This document shows positions 42,675-51,599 of a stretch of DNA of 64,000 bases, one piece after another (the stretch's first letter is position 1; each line of letters opens with the position of its first letter). This DNA is from Neolewinella litorea (GTDB lineage Bacteria; Bacteroidota; Bacteroidia; Chitinophagales; Saprospiraceae). The notes below the pieces were generated by a model that searched no databases, was not told where the DNA came from, and saw only the letters and a list, made by a program, of their open reading frames with translations. The stretch lies in NCBI RefSeq assembly GCF_004803465.1, contig NZ_SRSF01000006.1, positions 62,001 to 126,000 of the forward strand, given 5' to 3'. The translations under genes were made by a program, and so were the position numbers.

Positions 42675-42751
42675 CAAACGTAGGTACATCTATTGAGAAA
42701 GTCGCTAATTTGAAAACGGATGTTCTGAATTGGGAGTGGGGTGTTCTGAAT
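42675..42751 (-). promoter_or_regulatory. Paired operator and -7 box, RNA unit 1
   Basis: Two perfect ATTCAGAACA sites at 42742-42751 and 42721-42730, 21 bp apart; perfect -7 box TACGTTTG at 42675-42682, 38 bp downstream. Confidence 0.8.
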
Positions 42752-43030
42752 CAGGAAATACGCATATGCGTGTTCAACCACTAACCTCCGCGCTGGATCG
42801 GAAGACGGCACCTGCGGGCGCGGCTGAAAAAATGTCATGCTATAACCAGTTGAAGCTGACAAAATTACCGACGTGAGTTTTGGGTGCGCAGTTTGCCTAT
42901 CTTAATAGGACGCAAGCGGCGAACCGGTGTATAGCGTATTTCGGTTTCAGCTGCGACGTGCAAGGACAGATAAACCCATCGGTTGGTAGCCAGCCAAATG
43001 CCCCGTCAACCGACAGATAAAACAACGATT

Positions 43031-45664
43031 ATGAACTTCAACAACTTCACCATCAAAAGTCAGGAGGTGCTGCAGCGGGCGAGTGAGATCGCGGTAGGCA
43101 ATCAGCAGCAGTCCATTGAGCCGGGGCACATCCTGAAGGCCATCTTTGAAGTGGACGAAAGCGTAACGCCATTCCTCTTCAAGAAACTGGCCGTTAACTA
43201 TCAGGCGATCAAATCCGCCATCGACAGCATCGTGAGCGGCGTACCCAAAGTCACCGGCGCGCAGCAGGTGCTCAGCCGTGCGGGCGTGGAACTGGCCCAG
43301 CAGGCCAACGTAGTGGCGCGCGATATGAAAGACGAGTATGTGTCCATCGAGCACCTGCTCCTGGCCGCCCTGAAGATCAACGACCCGGCCGGACAGGTAC
43401 TTAAGGACGCCGGCATCCGCACCAAGGAACTCAAACTGGCCATCGAGGAGCTCCGCGGTGGCAAGCGGGTGACCTCCAACAGCGCGGAAAACGCCTATAA
43501 TTCTCTTGAGAAATACGCCATCAACCTGAACGAGCGGGCCCGCGACGGCAAACTTGATCCGGTCATCGGCCGCGACGAGGAGATTCGCCGCGTGCTGCAC
43601 ATCCTGGCCCGCCGCAGTAAGAACAACCCGATACTGATCGGTGAACCCGGCGTGGGTAAGACCGCCATCGTGGAAGGCCTGGCACACCGGATCGTCAACG
43701 GCGACGTGCCGGAAGATCTGCGGGAAAAGGATATCTACAGCCTGGACATGGGTGCCCTGATCGCCGGGGCTAAGTACCAGGGCGAATTCGAGGAGCGCCT
43801 CAAGGGTGTGATCAACGAAGTGACCCAGGCCGAGGGACAGATCTTCCTCTTCATTGACGAAATTCACACCCTGGTGGGGGCCGGAAAGGGACAGGGCGCC
43901 ATGGACGCCGCCAACATCCTCAAGCCCGCCCTGGCCCGCGGCGAACTGCGCGCCATCGGAGCCACCACGCTGGCCGAGTACCAGAAATACTTCGAGACGG
44001 ACAAGGCCCTCGAGCGACGCTTCCAGCAGGTAACGGTCGATGAGCCCAATGAGGAGGACGCCATCTCGATCCTCCGTGGCCTCAAGGAGCGCTACGAAAC
44101 GCACCACAAGATCAACATTCTCGACGAGGCCGTAGTGGCCGCCGTTCAGCTTTCCGAGCGCTACATCACCGACCGCTTCCTGCCCGATAAGGCCATCGAC
44201 CTGATCGATGAGGCCGCCGCCCGGCTGCGCCTGGAAATGAACTCCATGCCCGAGGAACTCGATGAGCTCGAGCGCCGCATCCGGCAGTTGGAGATCGAAC
44301 GGGAGGCCGTCAAGCGCGAAAACGACGCCGCGAAGATCGACCGCATCAAGCAAGACCTCGCCAACCTCGAAGAGCGCCGCAACGAACTGCGCGCCCAGTG
44401 GGAAACGGAACGCGAGGTGGTACTGGGCATCCAGCAGGCCAAACAGCGCATCGACGAACTGAAGAACGAAGCCATGCGCCTCGAGCGATCCGGCGAATAC
44501 TCCAAGGTGGCCGAGATCCGCTACGGACAAATCCCGCAGGTTGAAGCCGAACTGAAAACCTACACCGGCCGCCTGAGTGAAATGCAGACGAAGGCCAAAA
44601 TGCTGGTGAAGGAAGAGGTCGACAGCGAGGACATCGCCGAGATCGTGGCCCGCTGGACGGGCATCCCCGTCACCCGCATGCTGCAGAGCGAGCGGGAAAA
44701 ACTGCTGCACCTCGAGGAAGAGCTGCACCGGCGGGTGATCGGTCAGGACGAGGCCGTGGAGGCCGTCGCTGATTCCATCAGGCTTAACCGGACCGGACTG
44801 AGCAATCAGGACCGGCCCATCGGCTCCTTCCTCTTCCTGGGTACCACCGGGGTGGGTAAGACGGAGCTGGCCAAAGCCCTGGCCGAATACCTCTTCAACG
44901 ATGCCGACATGATGACCCGCATCGATATGAGCGAGTACCAGGAACGCCACGCCGTTAGCCGGCTGGTGGGTGCCCCTCCGGGCTACGTAGGCTACGACGA
45001 AGGAGGCCAGCTGACCGAAGCCGTACGCCGCAAGCCCTACAGCGTGGTACTGCTAGACGAAATCGAAAAGGCCCACCCGGACGTGTTCAACATTCTGCTG
45101 CAGGTGCTCGACGACGGCCGGTTGACCGACAATAAAGGACGGGTAGCCAACTTCAAGAATACGATCATCGTCATGACGTCCAATATCGGCTCCGACATCA
45201 TCCGCGAGAAATTCTCGCAGATCAACCCCTCCAACGAGGAAGATATCATCAAGGAGACCAAGGAAACCCTGTTCAACGTCCTGAAGCAAACGGTACGACC
45301 CGAGTTCCTCAACCGCATCGACGACGTGGTCATGTTCCGTCCCCTGGGCCGCGGCGACATCCGGCAGATCGTCGAGCTGCAGCTCGATCAGGTCATGCAG
45401 CAATTGGCCGCCCAGGACATTCACCTCTCGGTGGCCCCCGAGGCCATGGATTGGCTGGCCGCCGAAGGCTATAATCCGGAATTCGGTGCCCGCCCGCTGA
45501 AGCGCGTGATCAAGAAGCGCGTACTCCGGCAGTTGTCCAAGCAGATGCTACAGGGCGACATCCAACCGGGCAGCCAGGTCGTGCTGGACGTCTTCGGCGA
45601 CGTCGTGGTCTTCCGGCAGGCGCGGGCCGGTGAGCGGCAGGCCGAAGAGTCTCCGCTGGTGTAA
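43031..45664 (+). CDS. clpB: ATP-dependent disaggregase ClpB
   Basis: An 877-aa Hsp100 chaperone that rescues aggregated proteins with DnaK. The ATG at 43031 opens with [17 protein letters not shown], the Clp N-terminal domain. First AAA+ domain: Walker A GEPGVGKT (about 204-211) and Walker [11 protein letters not shown]. The coiled-coil middle domain spans about 400-530. Second AAA+ domain: GTTGVGKT (about 602-609), [13 protein letters not shown], and Arg fingers near the C-terminus. Length is normal. It is transcribed away from the RNA array, with 280 bp between the first operator pair and its ATG. Confidence 0.97.
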   Translation: MNFNNFTIKSQEVLQRASEIAVGNQQQSIEPGHILKAIFEVDESVTPFLFKKLAVNYQAIKSAIDSIVSGVPKVTGAQQVLSRAGVELAQQANVVARDMKDEYVSIEHLLLAALKINDPAGQVLKDAGIRTKELKLAIEELRGGKRVTSNSAENAYNSLEKYAINLNERARDGKLDPVIGRDEEIRRVLHILARRSKNNPILIGEPGVGKTAIVEGLAHRIVNGDVPEDLREKDIYSLDMGALIAGAKYQGEFEERLKGVINEVTQAEGQIFLFIDEIHTLVGAGKGQGAMDAANILKPALARGELRAIGATTLAEYQKYFETDKALERRFQQVTVDEPNEEDAISILRGLKERYETHHKINILDEAVVAAVQLSERYITDRFLPDKAIDLIDEAAARLRLEMNSMPEELDELERRIRQLEIEREAVKRENDAAKIDRIKQDLANLEERRNELRAQWETEREVVLGIQQAKQRIDELKNEAMRLERSGEYSKVAEIRYGQIPQVEAELKTYTGRLSEMQTKAKMLVKEEVDSEDIAEIVARWTGIPVTRMLQSEREKLLHLEEELHRRVIGQDEAVEAVADSIRLNRTGLSNQDRPIGSFLFLGTTGVGKTELAKALAEYLFNDADMMTRIDMSEYQERHAVSRLVGAPPGYVGYDEGGQLTEAVRRKPYSVVLLDEIEKAHPDVFNILLQVLDDGRLTDNKGRVANFKNTIIVMTSNIGSDIIREKFSQINPSNEEDIIKETKETLFNVLKQTVRPEFLNRIDDVVMFRPLGRGDIRQIVELQLDQVMQQLAAQDIHLSVAPEAMDWLAAEGYNPEFGARPLKRVIKKRVLRQLSKQMLQGDIQPGSQVVLDVFGDVVVFRQARAGERQAEESPLV

Positions 45665-45670
45665 GGTGGT

Positions 45671-45722
45671 GCCGCCGCCCCCTTTCCTGACTCCACGGGT
45701 GGGGTATCGGAGGGGCGGCGGC
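45671..45722 (+). terminator. Possible terminator hairpin of clpB
   Basis: An 11-bp perfect GC stem (GCCGCCGCCCC and complement, 45671-45681 with 45712-45722) with a 30-nt loop, 6 bp behind the clpB stop. It lacks a T-run, so it may be a 3' stabilising hairpin. Confidence 0.4.
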
Positions 45723-45854
45723 CCGTCTGATCCAAACGCCGTTAAAGACTGTTAAGAAGGCAACGGCGCACCAACCATATTTGCGGTAATACCGTCTTAT
45801 TGCCGTGGTTTCTCCCACTAAATCCCGAGTGCAACAAATAAACAGCAACGTCAA

Positions 45855-47366
45855 ATGAAAAAGTTTCTCTTAATCGTATTCGTCGCCGTACTGGGTGGGC
45901 TCATCGCCCTGGGCGGTGCGAACTACCTGGGGTGGGGCGATACACGATACGTGGAGGTCGCCAATACTCCGACCAGTTTAACCTCCTTTGCCACCGCCCC
46001 CGGTACGCGGGTGGTGCCGGCCCCGACCGACGGTTTCGTCATCGCCGCCGAACGTTCCCTGCCGGCCGTCGTGCACATCAAGGCCAGCAAGCCCGCCGGG
46101 CGTGGTGGCCAGATCCCTTTTGGTATCGATCCCGATCAGCTCCCCGATGCCTTCCGCGACCTGTTCGGTAATCCCGGCCGCGGCGGCAACGATCAGGAGA
46201 TGCCCCTGCAGCAGGGCAGTGGTTCCGGCGTGATCATCAGCAGCGACGGCTACATCGTCTCCAACAACCACGTGGTCGAGGACGCGGAAACCCTGGAAGT
46301 GGTACTCAACGACGAACGCACCTACACCGCCAAGGTGATCGGCACGGACCCCACTACCGACATTGCCCTCCTGAAAATTGAAGAGACCGGTCTGCCCACC
46401 GTGCAGTTCGCCAACAGCGACGATGTGCGGGTAGGGGAGTGGGTGGTAGCCGTAGGTAATCCCTTCAGCCTCACCAGCACCGTAACCGCGGGTATCGTTT
46501 CGGCCAAGGGCCGCAGCATCGATATCGTGCGGCGCAGCGGTGGCGACCTTGCCATTGAATCCTTCATCCAGACCGACGCGGTCGTCAACCCCGGCAACAG
46601 CGGCGGTGCCCTGGTAAACCAGAACGGTGACCTCATCGGCATCAATACGGCCATCAGCAGTCCTACCGGTGTTTTCGCCGGCTACAGCTTTGCCGTTCCC
46701 AGTGCCATCGTCAAGAAGGTAGCCGAGGACCTGCGGGAGTTCGGCGTAGTGCAGCGTGGCCTGCTGGGTGCCCAGATCCGTCAGTTGAATACGGCCTACG
46801 CCCGTGAACTCGACATTGACCGCAACAACGGCGTCTACGTATTCGAGGTAATGGAAGGCAGTGCCGCCGAAGAAGCCGGTATCCAGAGCGGCGACGTCAT
46901 TGTGGCCGTCGACGGCGTACGCACCCTCCGCAACAGCACCTTGCTGGAGCAACTGGGCCGCCACCGCCCCGGCGATCAGGTGACCATCACCGCCGAACGC
47001 GACGGTAAGGAGCGCGACTTCACCGTCGTGCTGAAGAATTCCGAGGGTACCACCGGCATCGTCCGGCCGAGCGAAAAGCCGGAGGCCGTAGCTTCCCTCG
47101 GTGCCAAGTTCGAAGACCTTTCCGAGGACGACGTCCGCCAGCTGCGTCTCCAGGGCGGAGTTGCCGTAACCGAGCTCGGCAACGGGCTGCTCTCCGAGCA
47201 GACGCGTGTCCGGCCCGGCTTTATCCTTACCCGCGTCAACGGGCGCCAGGTTGAGGACGTACAGCAACTGCAGCGTCTGCTCGAAAGCAGCAAAGGCGCG
47301 GTGACCCTGGAGGGTGTCTATCCCGACAACCCCGAACGGACCTACAAGTACGCCATCGTGAAATAG
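45855..47366 (+). CDS. htrA: Do/HtrA family periplasmic serine protease
   Basis: A 503-aa periplasmic quality-control protease and chaperone. N-terminal hydrophobic anchor or signal (about 4-22). Catalytic triad visible as His139 (SNNHVVED), Asp169 (TDIALLK) and Ser249 (NPGNSGGAL). Two PDZ domains follow (about 285-390 and 405-500). It stands 190 bp behind clpB; both are stress proteins, but clpB's hairpin lies between and they may be separate units. A strong terminator follows at 47403. Confidence 0.96.
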   Translation: MKKFLLIVFVAVLGGLIALGGANYLGWGDTRYVEVANTPTSLTSFATAPGTRVVPAPTDGFVIAAERSLPAVVHIKASKPAGRGGQIPFGIDPDQLPDAFRDLFGNPGRGGNDQEMPLQQGSGSGVIISSDGYIVSNNHVVEDAETLEVVLNDERTYTAKVIGTDPTTDIALLKIEETGLPTVQFANSDDVRVGEWVVAVGNPFSLTSTVTAGIVSAKGRSIDIVRRSGGDLAIESFIQTDAVVNPGNSGGALVNQNGDLIGINTAISSPTGVFAGYSFAVPSAIVKKVAEDLREFGVVQRGLLGAQIRQLNTAYARELDIDRNNGVYVFEVMEGSAAEEAGIQSGDVIVAVDGVRTLRNSTLLEQLGRHRPGDQVTITAERDGKERDFTVVLKNSEGTTGIVRPSEKPEAVASLGAKFEDLSEDDVRQLRLQGGVAVTELGNGLLSEQTRVRPGFILTRVNGRQVEDVQQLQRLLESSKGAVTLEGVYPDNPERTYKYAIVK

Positions 47367-47402
47367 CGGTAGGTGTAGTATCCGACCAAACAAGCTTACT
47401 AC

Positions 47403-47444
47403 GCGGGCGGTCCCTCTTCACAAAGGGGCCGCCCGCTTTGTTCT
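47403..47444 (+). terminator. Rho-independent terminator behind htrA
   Basis: A 13-bp stem with one G-T pair (47403-47415 with 47424-47436), 8-nt loop, then TTTGTTCT. Confidence 0.78.
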
Positions 47445-47450
47445 AAGGGT

Positions 47451-47888
47451 GTGAAACTCCCGCTTCTGATCCTGTTCCTGTTGTTTTTCGGGACCGCCAC
47501 CACCCCGCCGGGCGGTGGGGAGCGGGCTACCCTCGTGCTGCAGATCGACAACATCCGCAGTGACCAGGGTTCGCTTTGGGTGGGCATTTACGAATCTGAG
47601 AACGACTTTCTGGACCGCCACCGGGCTCGCCTGGTACAGCAGCCCGTGCGCGCGGCCGGATCGGCCCGACTGGCAATCGATGAATTGAGGGTGGGCAAGG
47701 CTTACGCCATCGCCGTGTTCCACGACGTGAACGACAACGGCGAACTGGACACCAATTTCCTGGGGCTGCCCGCCGAGCCCTACGCGCTGAGCCGCCCCCT
47801 GCAAAGCTGGTTCCGCAAGCCGCGCTTCGAAGAGATGAGCTTCGTTTTCCGGCCGGAAGTGGGTCTGCCGCCACTGGAACTGCGCTAA
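47451..47888 (+). CDS. DUF2141 family secreted protein
   Basis: A 145-aa protein with a signal peptide; the start is GTG 47451. The motif VFHDVNDNGELDTNFLGLP (about 88-106) is diagnostic for DUF2141, a small beta-sandwich family with a Ca-binding-like DxNxNGxxD loop. The role is unknown. It lies only 7 bp behind the htrA terminator and 71 bp before the ligase fusion. Confidence 0.88.
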   Translation: MKLPLLILFLLFFGTATTPPGGGERATLVLQIDNIRSDQGSLWVGIYESENDFLDRHRARLVQQPVRAAGSARLAIDELRVGKAYAIAVFHDVNDNGELDTNFLGLPAEPYALSRPLQSWFRKPRFEEMSFVFRPEVGLPPLELR

Positions 47889-47907
47889 ACAAGTCGTGGT
47901 AAGCCCT

Positions 47908-47915
47908 TAACTTCG
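47908..47915 (+). promoter_or_regulatory. Putative -7 box of the ligase-fusion gene
   Basis: TAACTTCG, 44 nt before the ATG at 47960. Confidence 0.35.
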
Positions 47916-47959
47916 CGGCCCAATAAGACCGGCCCCCGGGTGGTCTTTTAAACCAGCGT

Positions 47960-50900
47960 ATGAGTATTAAAGTAGGCATATTCTTCGGCGGCCCCTCCCG
48001 GGAACGCGAAATCTCCTTTGCCGGAGGGCGTACGGTATACGATAACCTGGACAAGTCGCTCTTCGAGCCGGTGCCGATCTTCGTCGACAGCTTCCGGCGC
48101 TGGTACCTCCTCGACTGGCAATACCTCTACCGCGGCAGCATCCGCGACTTTTTTCCGCCCGTATCCCTCGCCCCCGAAAGTCGGCACGCTTTCCAGGTCT
48201 ACCAGGAAAGCCTGGGCCCGCAGGACGAACTGGCCCTCGAGGAAATGGGTACCCACATCGGGCGCCGCATCCGGCGGGAAGAACTGCCCGAACTGATCGA
48301 CATCGCTTTTCTGGCCCTCCACGGGGAGTACGGCGAGGACGGGCAACTCCAGCGCGAACTGGAATACGCCGGCGTCCCCTACACCGGCAGTGGCGTGGAA
48401 GCCAGCGAGATCGGGATGGACAAGGCCCTGCAAAAGGAGCTCATGTCCCGCGCCGGCTATCCCTCACCCCCCATCCTGGTCATCGAGCAGGACGCCCTGA
48501 CCGACGGCGCGATCGAAGACCTCTTCCACCGGTCGCTGGAGCGCATCGGCTGGCCCATGGTGGTGCGCCCGGCCCGGCAGGGCAGCAGTATCGGAGTTTC
48601 CATCCTGCACGAAGAGGAGGGGCTCGCCGGTTTCGAGCGGGCGGTCAACGCGGCCTTCTTCCGCGAAGCACTGCTGCTGGCGGACTACGCCAACCGTTCG
48701 CCCGCCGACCGCATCGAGTACGTGCGCCGGGTAAGTGACCTGCGCGACGGCATCGCCTTCCCCATGGACGCCCAGCGGGGCGACCACCGGCTGACACTCT
48801 ATACCCCCGACGACCTTTTCGATTACCTGGAAAAGGCCGCCGACGATGGCGGTCACCCATTGGTCGTGCTGGAAGGCCACCAAAGCGAGGAGCGCGTCAT
48901 CATCGAGGGCTTCATCAACGGCAAGGAATTCAGCACCATCGTGCTGCGCAAGCCCGACGGTGGGGTAGTGGCCCTGCCGCCCACCGAGATCGTGAAGTTC
49001 GAGGGTGAATTGTTCGACTACCGCAGCAAGTACCTTCCCGGGCGCAGCCGCAAGGTGACGCCCATCGACCTGCCTTCGGAGGCCATTCAGCGGATACGGC
49101 GGGAGACCGAGCGGCTGTTCAGCGAACTGGGCTTCGCGGTGTATGCCCGCATCGATGGCTTCTACACACCGGAGGGCACCATCTACCTCAACGATCCGAA
49201 TACGACCAGCGGCATGATGCCCTCGTCGTTCTTCTTCCACCAGGCCGCCGAGATCGGCCTGAGTCCCTCGCAGTTCCTGACCTACATCATCCGCACGAGC
49301 CTGCAGGAGCGCGACCACGATGAGCTCATGGCCCAGCTGGACACCGAATTAGACGATCTGGCGGCGAGCGCGGGTGCCCGGGAACGGGTGGCCGTACTGC
49401 TGGGCGGCACCAGCTTCGAGCGCCACATCAGCGTCGAGAGCGGGCGCAACGTATTCGAAAAGCTCAGCTCGAGCGACCGGTTCCGGCCCCTGCCTCTCAT
49501 GCTGACGGCTCCGCTGAACGACGACCAGCGCGGGCAGGACTTCGTACTCTACCAACTGCCGGTCAACCTCCTGCTCAAGGACAACGCCGACGACATCCGC
49601 GACAAGCTCACGAAACCCGCGGAGCACCCCGTCATCGACGAGATACGCCGAAGCTGCCGCGCCATAACGGCCCGTTACGCCGACCCCGACGTCGTTTTCA
49701 CCCCCCGCCACGTAGCCCTGGACCAACTGCCCGAGTTAGTCGATCTGGTATTCATTGCGCTGCACGGCCGGCCCGGAGAGGACGGACAGGTACAACGACA
49801 ACTCGAGCGTTTGGGCCTGCCGTACAACGGTTCCGGACCCGATAGCTCGGCGGTCACCATTGACAAGTTTGAAACCCTGCAGGTTCTGAAACAGGGCGGC
49901 CTGCCCGTCACCGAACAGTGGCTCGGCCGACGCGAAGATTTTCTGCTGAACGCCCGCGCCTTTTACGATCGTGTGGAGGACCGTTTTGCCTATCCCCTGA
50001 TCGCCAAGCCCGTCGACGACGGCTGCAGCTCAGCCGTACTGCTGCTGCGCAACCGCGAGCAACTGGAAGCCTACTGCGAACTTACCTTCCGCCCCGGATC
50101 GGGGAAGGAAAAGCAGGCCCGCCGGACCCTGAAGGTCGGCGAGAAAGAAGAATGGCCGCTGGGCAAGTCCACCATCCTTTTCGAAGCGGCCATCACGGCT
50201 GCTGGTGCCACCAAGTTCCTGGAAATCACCGGGGGGATGCTCACGCACTACGACGCCGACGGGCGGATTACGTACGAGGTCTTCGAGCCCAGTGAGGCCC
50301 TGGCCGGAGGAGAGATCCTGAGCCTGGAAGAGAAGTTCCTCGCCGGCGAAGGACAAAACCTTACCCCAGCCCGCCTGGCCACCCGGGAGTACGGATACGA
50401 CTACGTGGCCGACCAGGTCAAGGCCGACCTGGAGCGCGCTGCCCGACTGCTCGGCGTGACCGGCTACTGCCGCATCGACGCCTTCGTGCGCGTGTACCCC
50501 GACGGGCGCGCCGAAACCGTAGTGATCGAGGTCAACAGCCTACCCGGCATTACCCCGGCTACCGCCATCTTTCACCAGGCGGCCATCGCCGGTTACCAGC
50601 CCTATCAGTTCATCGCCGCCATCCTCGACTTCGCACGGGAACGTACACGGCGCGGTGCTACGGCGCCTCCGGTAGTGCAACCTGCGGCCACGGCTTACGG
50701 GACCGAGCCGGCACCCGCGGTGACCGCCCACAGGGACAATTCTCCCGAACGCTCTTCAATTATCGGTCCCTTGGTAAAGAATGTCATTGCCGCCCTGCTC
50801 TTCCTGGGCCTGCTCTTCCTGTTGTTGCGCACCGGCCTTAATTGGTACACCAACCACGGCGAAAGCATGGCGATACCGACCTTTGAAGGGATGCTGATCG

Positions 50901-51526
50901 ATGAGGCCCGCGCGCTTGCTGACGCCAACGACCTAAAGATCGACGTGACGGTCGGCGCCTTCGACCCCGCCCAGCCCGCCGGACTGGTAGTGCAGCAACA
51001 GCCCCGCGTAGGCAGCCGGGTGAAGAACAACCGGACGGTCTACCTGACCATTCTCAGCGATGAAGCCCCCGACGTGGTACTTCCAAGCCTGGTAGGCAAC
51101 TACGACTACAACCAGTACGTGCGGCTGCTCAAGGTGAAAAACCTCAAGTACCGGGTACGCGAGCGCAAGTTTGACGCCCGGCAGGAGGACGGCACCATCC
51201 TGTACCTCTACTACGACGGCAAAAAGATCACCGACGAGGACCTGCGCGAGGGCGTCAAGGTGCCCATGGGCAGCACGCTGGACTTCGTGATCACCGAACG
51301 CCGGGGCGACGACGTGGTCCTGGCCGACTATCGCTGTCAGACCTTCGGGACGGCAGAATTTGCCATCACGGGCAGCCAGCTGGTCATCGGCCGGGTGATG
51401 GGGGAGGTGGCCAACCGCAACGACGCCTGGATCGTGCGCACCGACCCGGGGGCCGGCGCCACGCTGGAGACCGGCGCGAAAGTCGACGTTTACCTCAGCG
51501 ACGAACGGCCGGACGATTGCGAGTAA
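47960..51526 (+). CDS. Tandem D-alanine--D-alanine ligase domains fused to a TM helix and PASTA repeats
   Basis: An 1188-aa protein with two complete Ddl-type ATP-grasp units (about 1-455 and 472-895), one TM helix (about 935-960) and three PASTA-like units (about 970-1038, 1039-1110, 1112-1183). Each ligase unit has the family's opening (GGPSREREIS; GGTSFERHIS), LHGxxGEDGxxQ and a PYxGSG loop. The second has a canonical ending (IEVNSLPGI) and AKP for ATP. The first has VRP and NDPNTTSGM, so the ATP Lys is Arg and the metal Glu is Asp; it may be weakened, regulatory, or specific for another peptide. PASTA domains bind peptidoglycan and beta-lactams in kinases and PBPs. Stand-alone Ddl is about 310-360 aa, so the fusion is exceptional. 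No frameshift is needed. Confidence 0.9.
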   Translation: MSIKVGIFFGGPSREREISFAGGRTVYDNLDKSLFEPVPIFVDSFRRWYLLDWQYLYRGSIRDFFPPVSLAPESRHAFQVYQESLGPQDELALEEMGTHIGRRIRREELPELIDIAFLALHGEYGEDGQLQRELEYAGVPYTGSGVEASEIGMDKALQKELMSRAGYPSPPILVIEQDALTDGAIEDLFHRSLERIGWPMVVRPARQGSSIGVSILHEEEGLAGFERAVNAAFFREALLLADYANRSPADRIEYVRRVSDLRDGIAFPMDAQRGDHRLTLYTPDDLFDYLEKAADDGGHPLVVLEGHQSEERVIIEGFINGKEFSTIVLRKPDGGVVALPPTEIVKFEGELFDYRSKYLPGRSRKVTPIDLPSEAIQRIRRETERLFSELGFAVYARIDGFYTPEGTIYLNDPNTTSGMMPSSFFFHQAAEIGLSPSQFLTYIIRTSLQERDHDELMAQLDTELDDLAASAGARERVAVLLGGTSFERHISVESGRNVFEKLSSSDRFRPLPLMLTAPLNDDQRGQDFVLYQLPVNLLLKDNADDIRDKLTKPAEHPVIDEIRRSCRAITARYADPDVVFTPRHVALDQLPELVDLVFIALHGRPGEDGQVQRQLERLGLPYNGSGPDSSAVTIDKFETLQVLKQGGLPVTEQWLGRREDFLLNARAFYDRVEDRFAYPLIAKPVDDGCSSAVLLLRNREQLEAYCELTFRPGSGKEKQARRTLKVGEKEEWPLGKSTILFEAAITAAGATKFLEITGGMLTHYDADGRITYEVFEPSEALAGGEILSLEEKFLAGEGQNLTPARLATREYGYDYVADQVKADLERAARLLGVTGYCRIDAFVRVYPDGRAETVVIEVNSLPGITPATAIFHQAAIAGYQPYQFIAAILDFARERTRRGATAPPVVQPAATAYGTEPAPAVTAHRDNSPERSSIIGPLVKNVIAALLFLGLLFLLLRTGLNWYTNHGESMAIPTFEGMLIDEARALADANDLKIDVTVGAFDPAQPAGLVVQQQPRVGSRVKNNRTVYLTILSDEAPDVVLPSLVGNYDYNQYVRLLKVKNLKYRVRERKFDARQEDGTILYLYYDGKKITDEDLREGVKVPMGSTLDFVITERRGDDVVLADYRCQTFGTAEFAITGSQLVIGRVMGEVANRNDAWIVRTDPGAGATLETGAKVDVYLSDERPDDCE

Positions 51527-51599
51527 GTCGGGAACGGGCCGAAGCGGCGCAGGACCAAATGCCCGCCCCATACGTTGGGGTAGTGGCCAACGAAAGAAC

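Noticed and set aside
40814-42862. Short minus-strand frames in the RNA array (for example 40814-41020, 41610-41795, 42497-42862) as small proteins
   Set aside because: They run through the operator and promoter boxes, lack start codons inside the predicted transcripts, and their sequences are not shared between units.
40220-43030. Degraded mobile element or pseudogenes
   Set aside because: No remnant of a recognisable protein is seen, and the exact 21-bp and 38-39-bp geometry is kept six times, which decay would not preserve.
47960-51526. Ligase-PASTA fusion as an artefact of a lost stop codon between adjacent genes
   Set aside because: The linkers between units are in frame and compositionally normal, no start-like signal lies at the joins, and the TM helix is placed sensibly between cytosolic and periplasmic parts.
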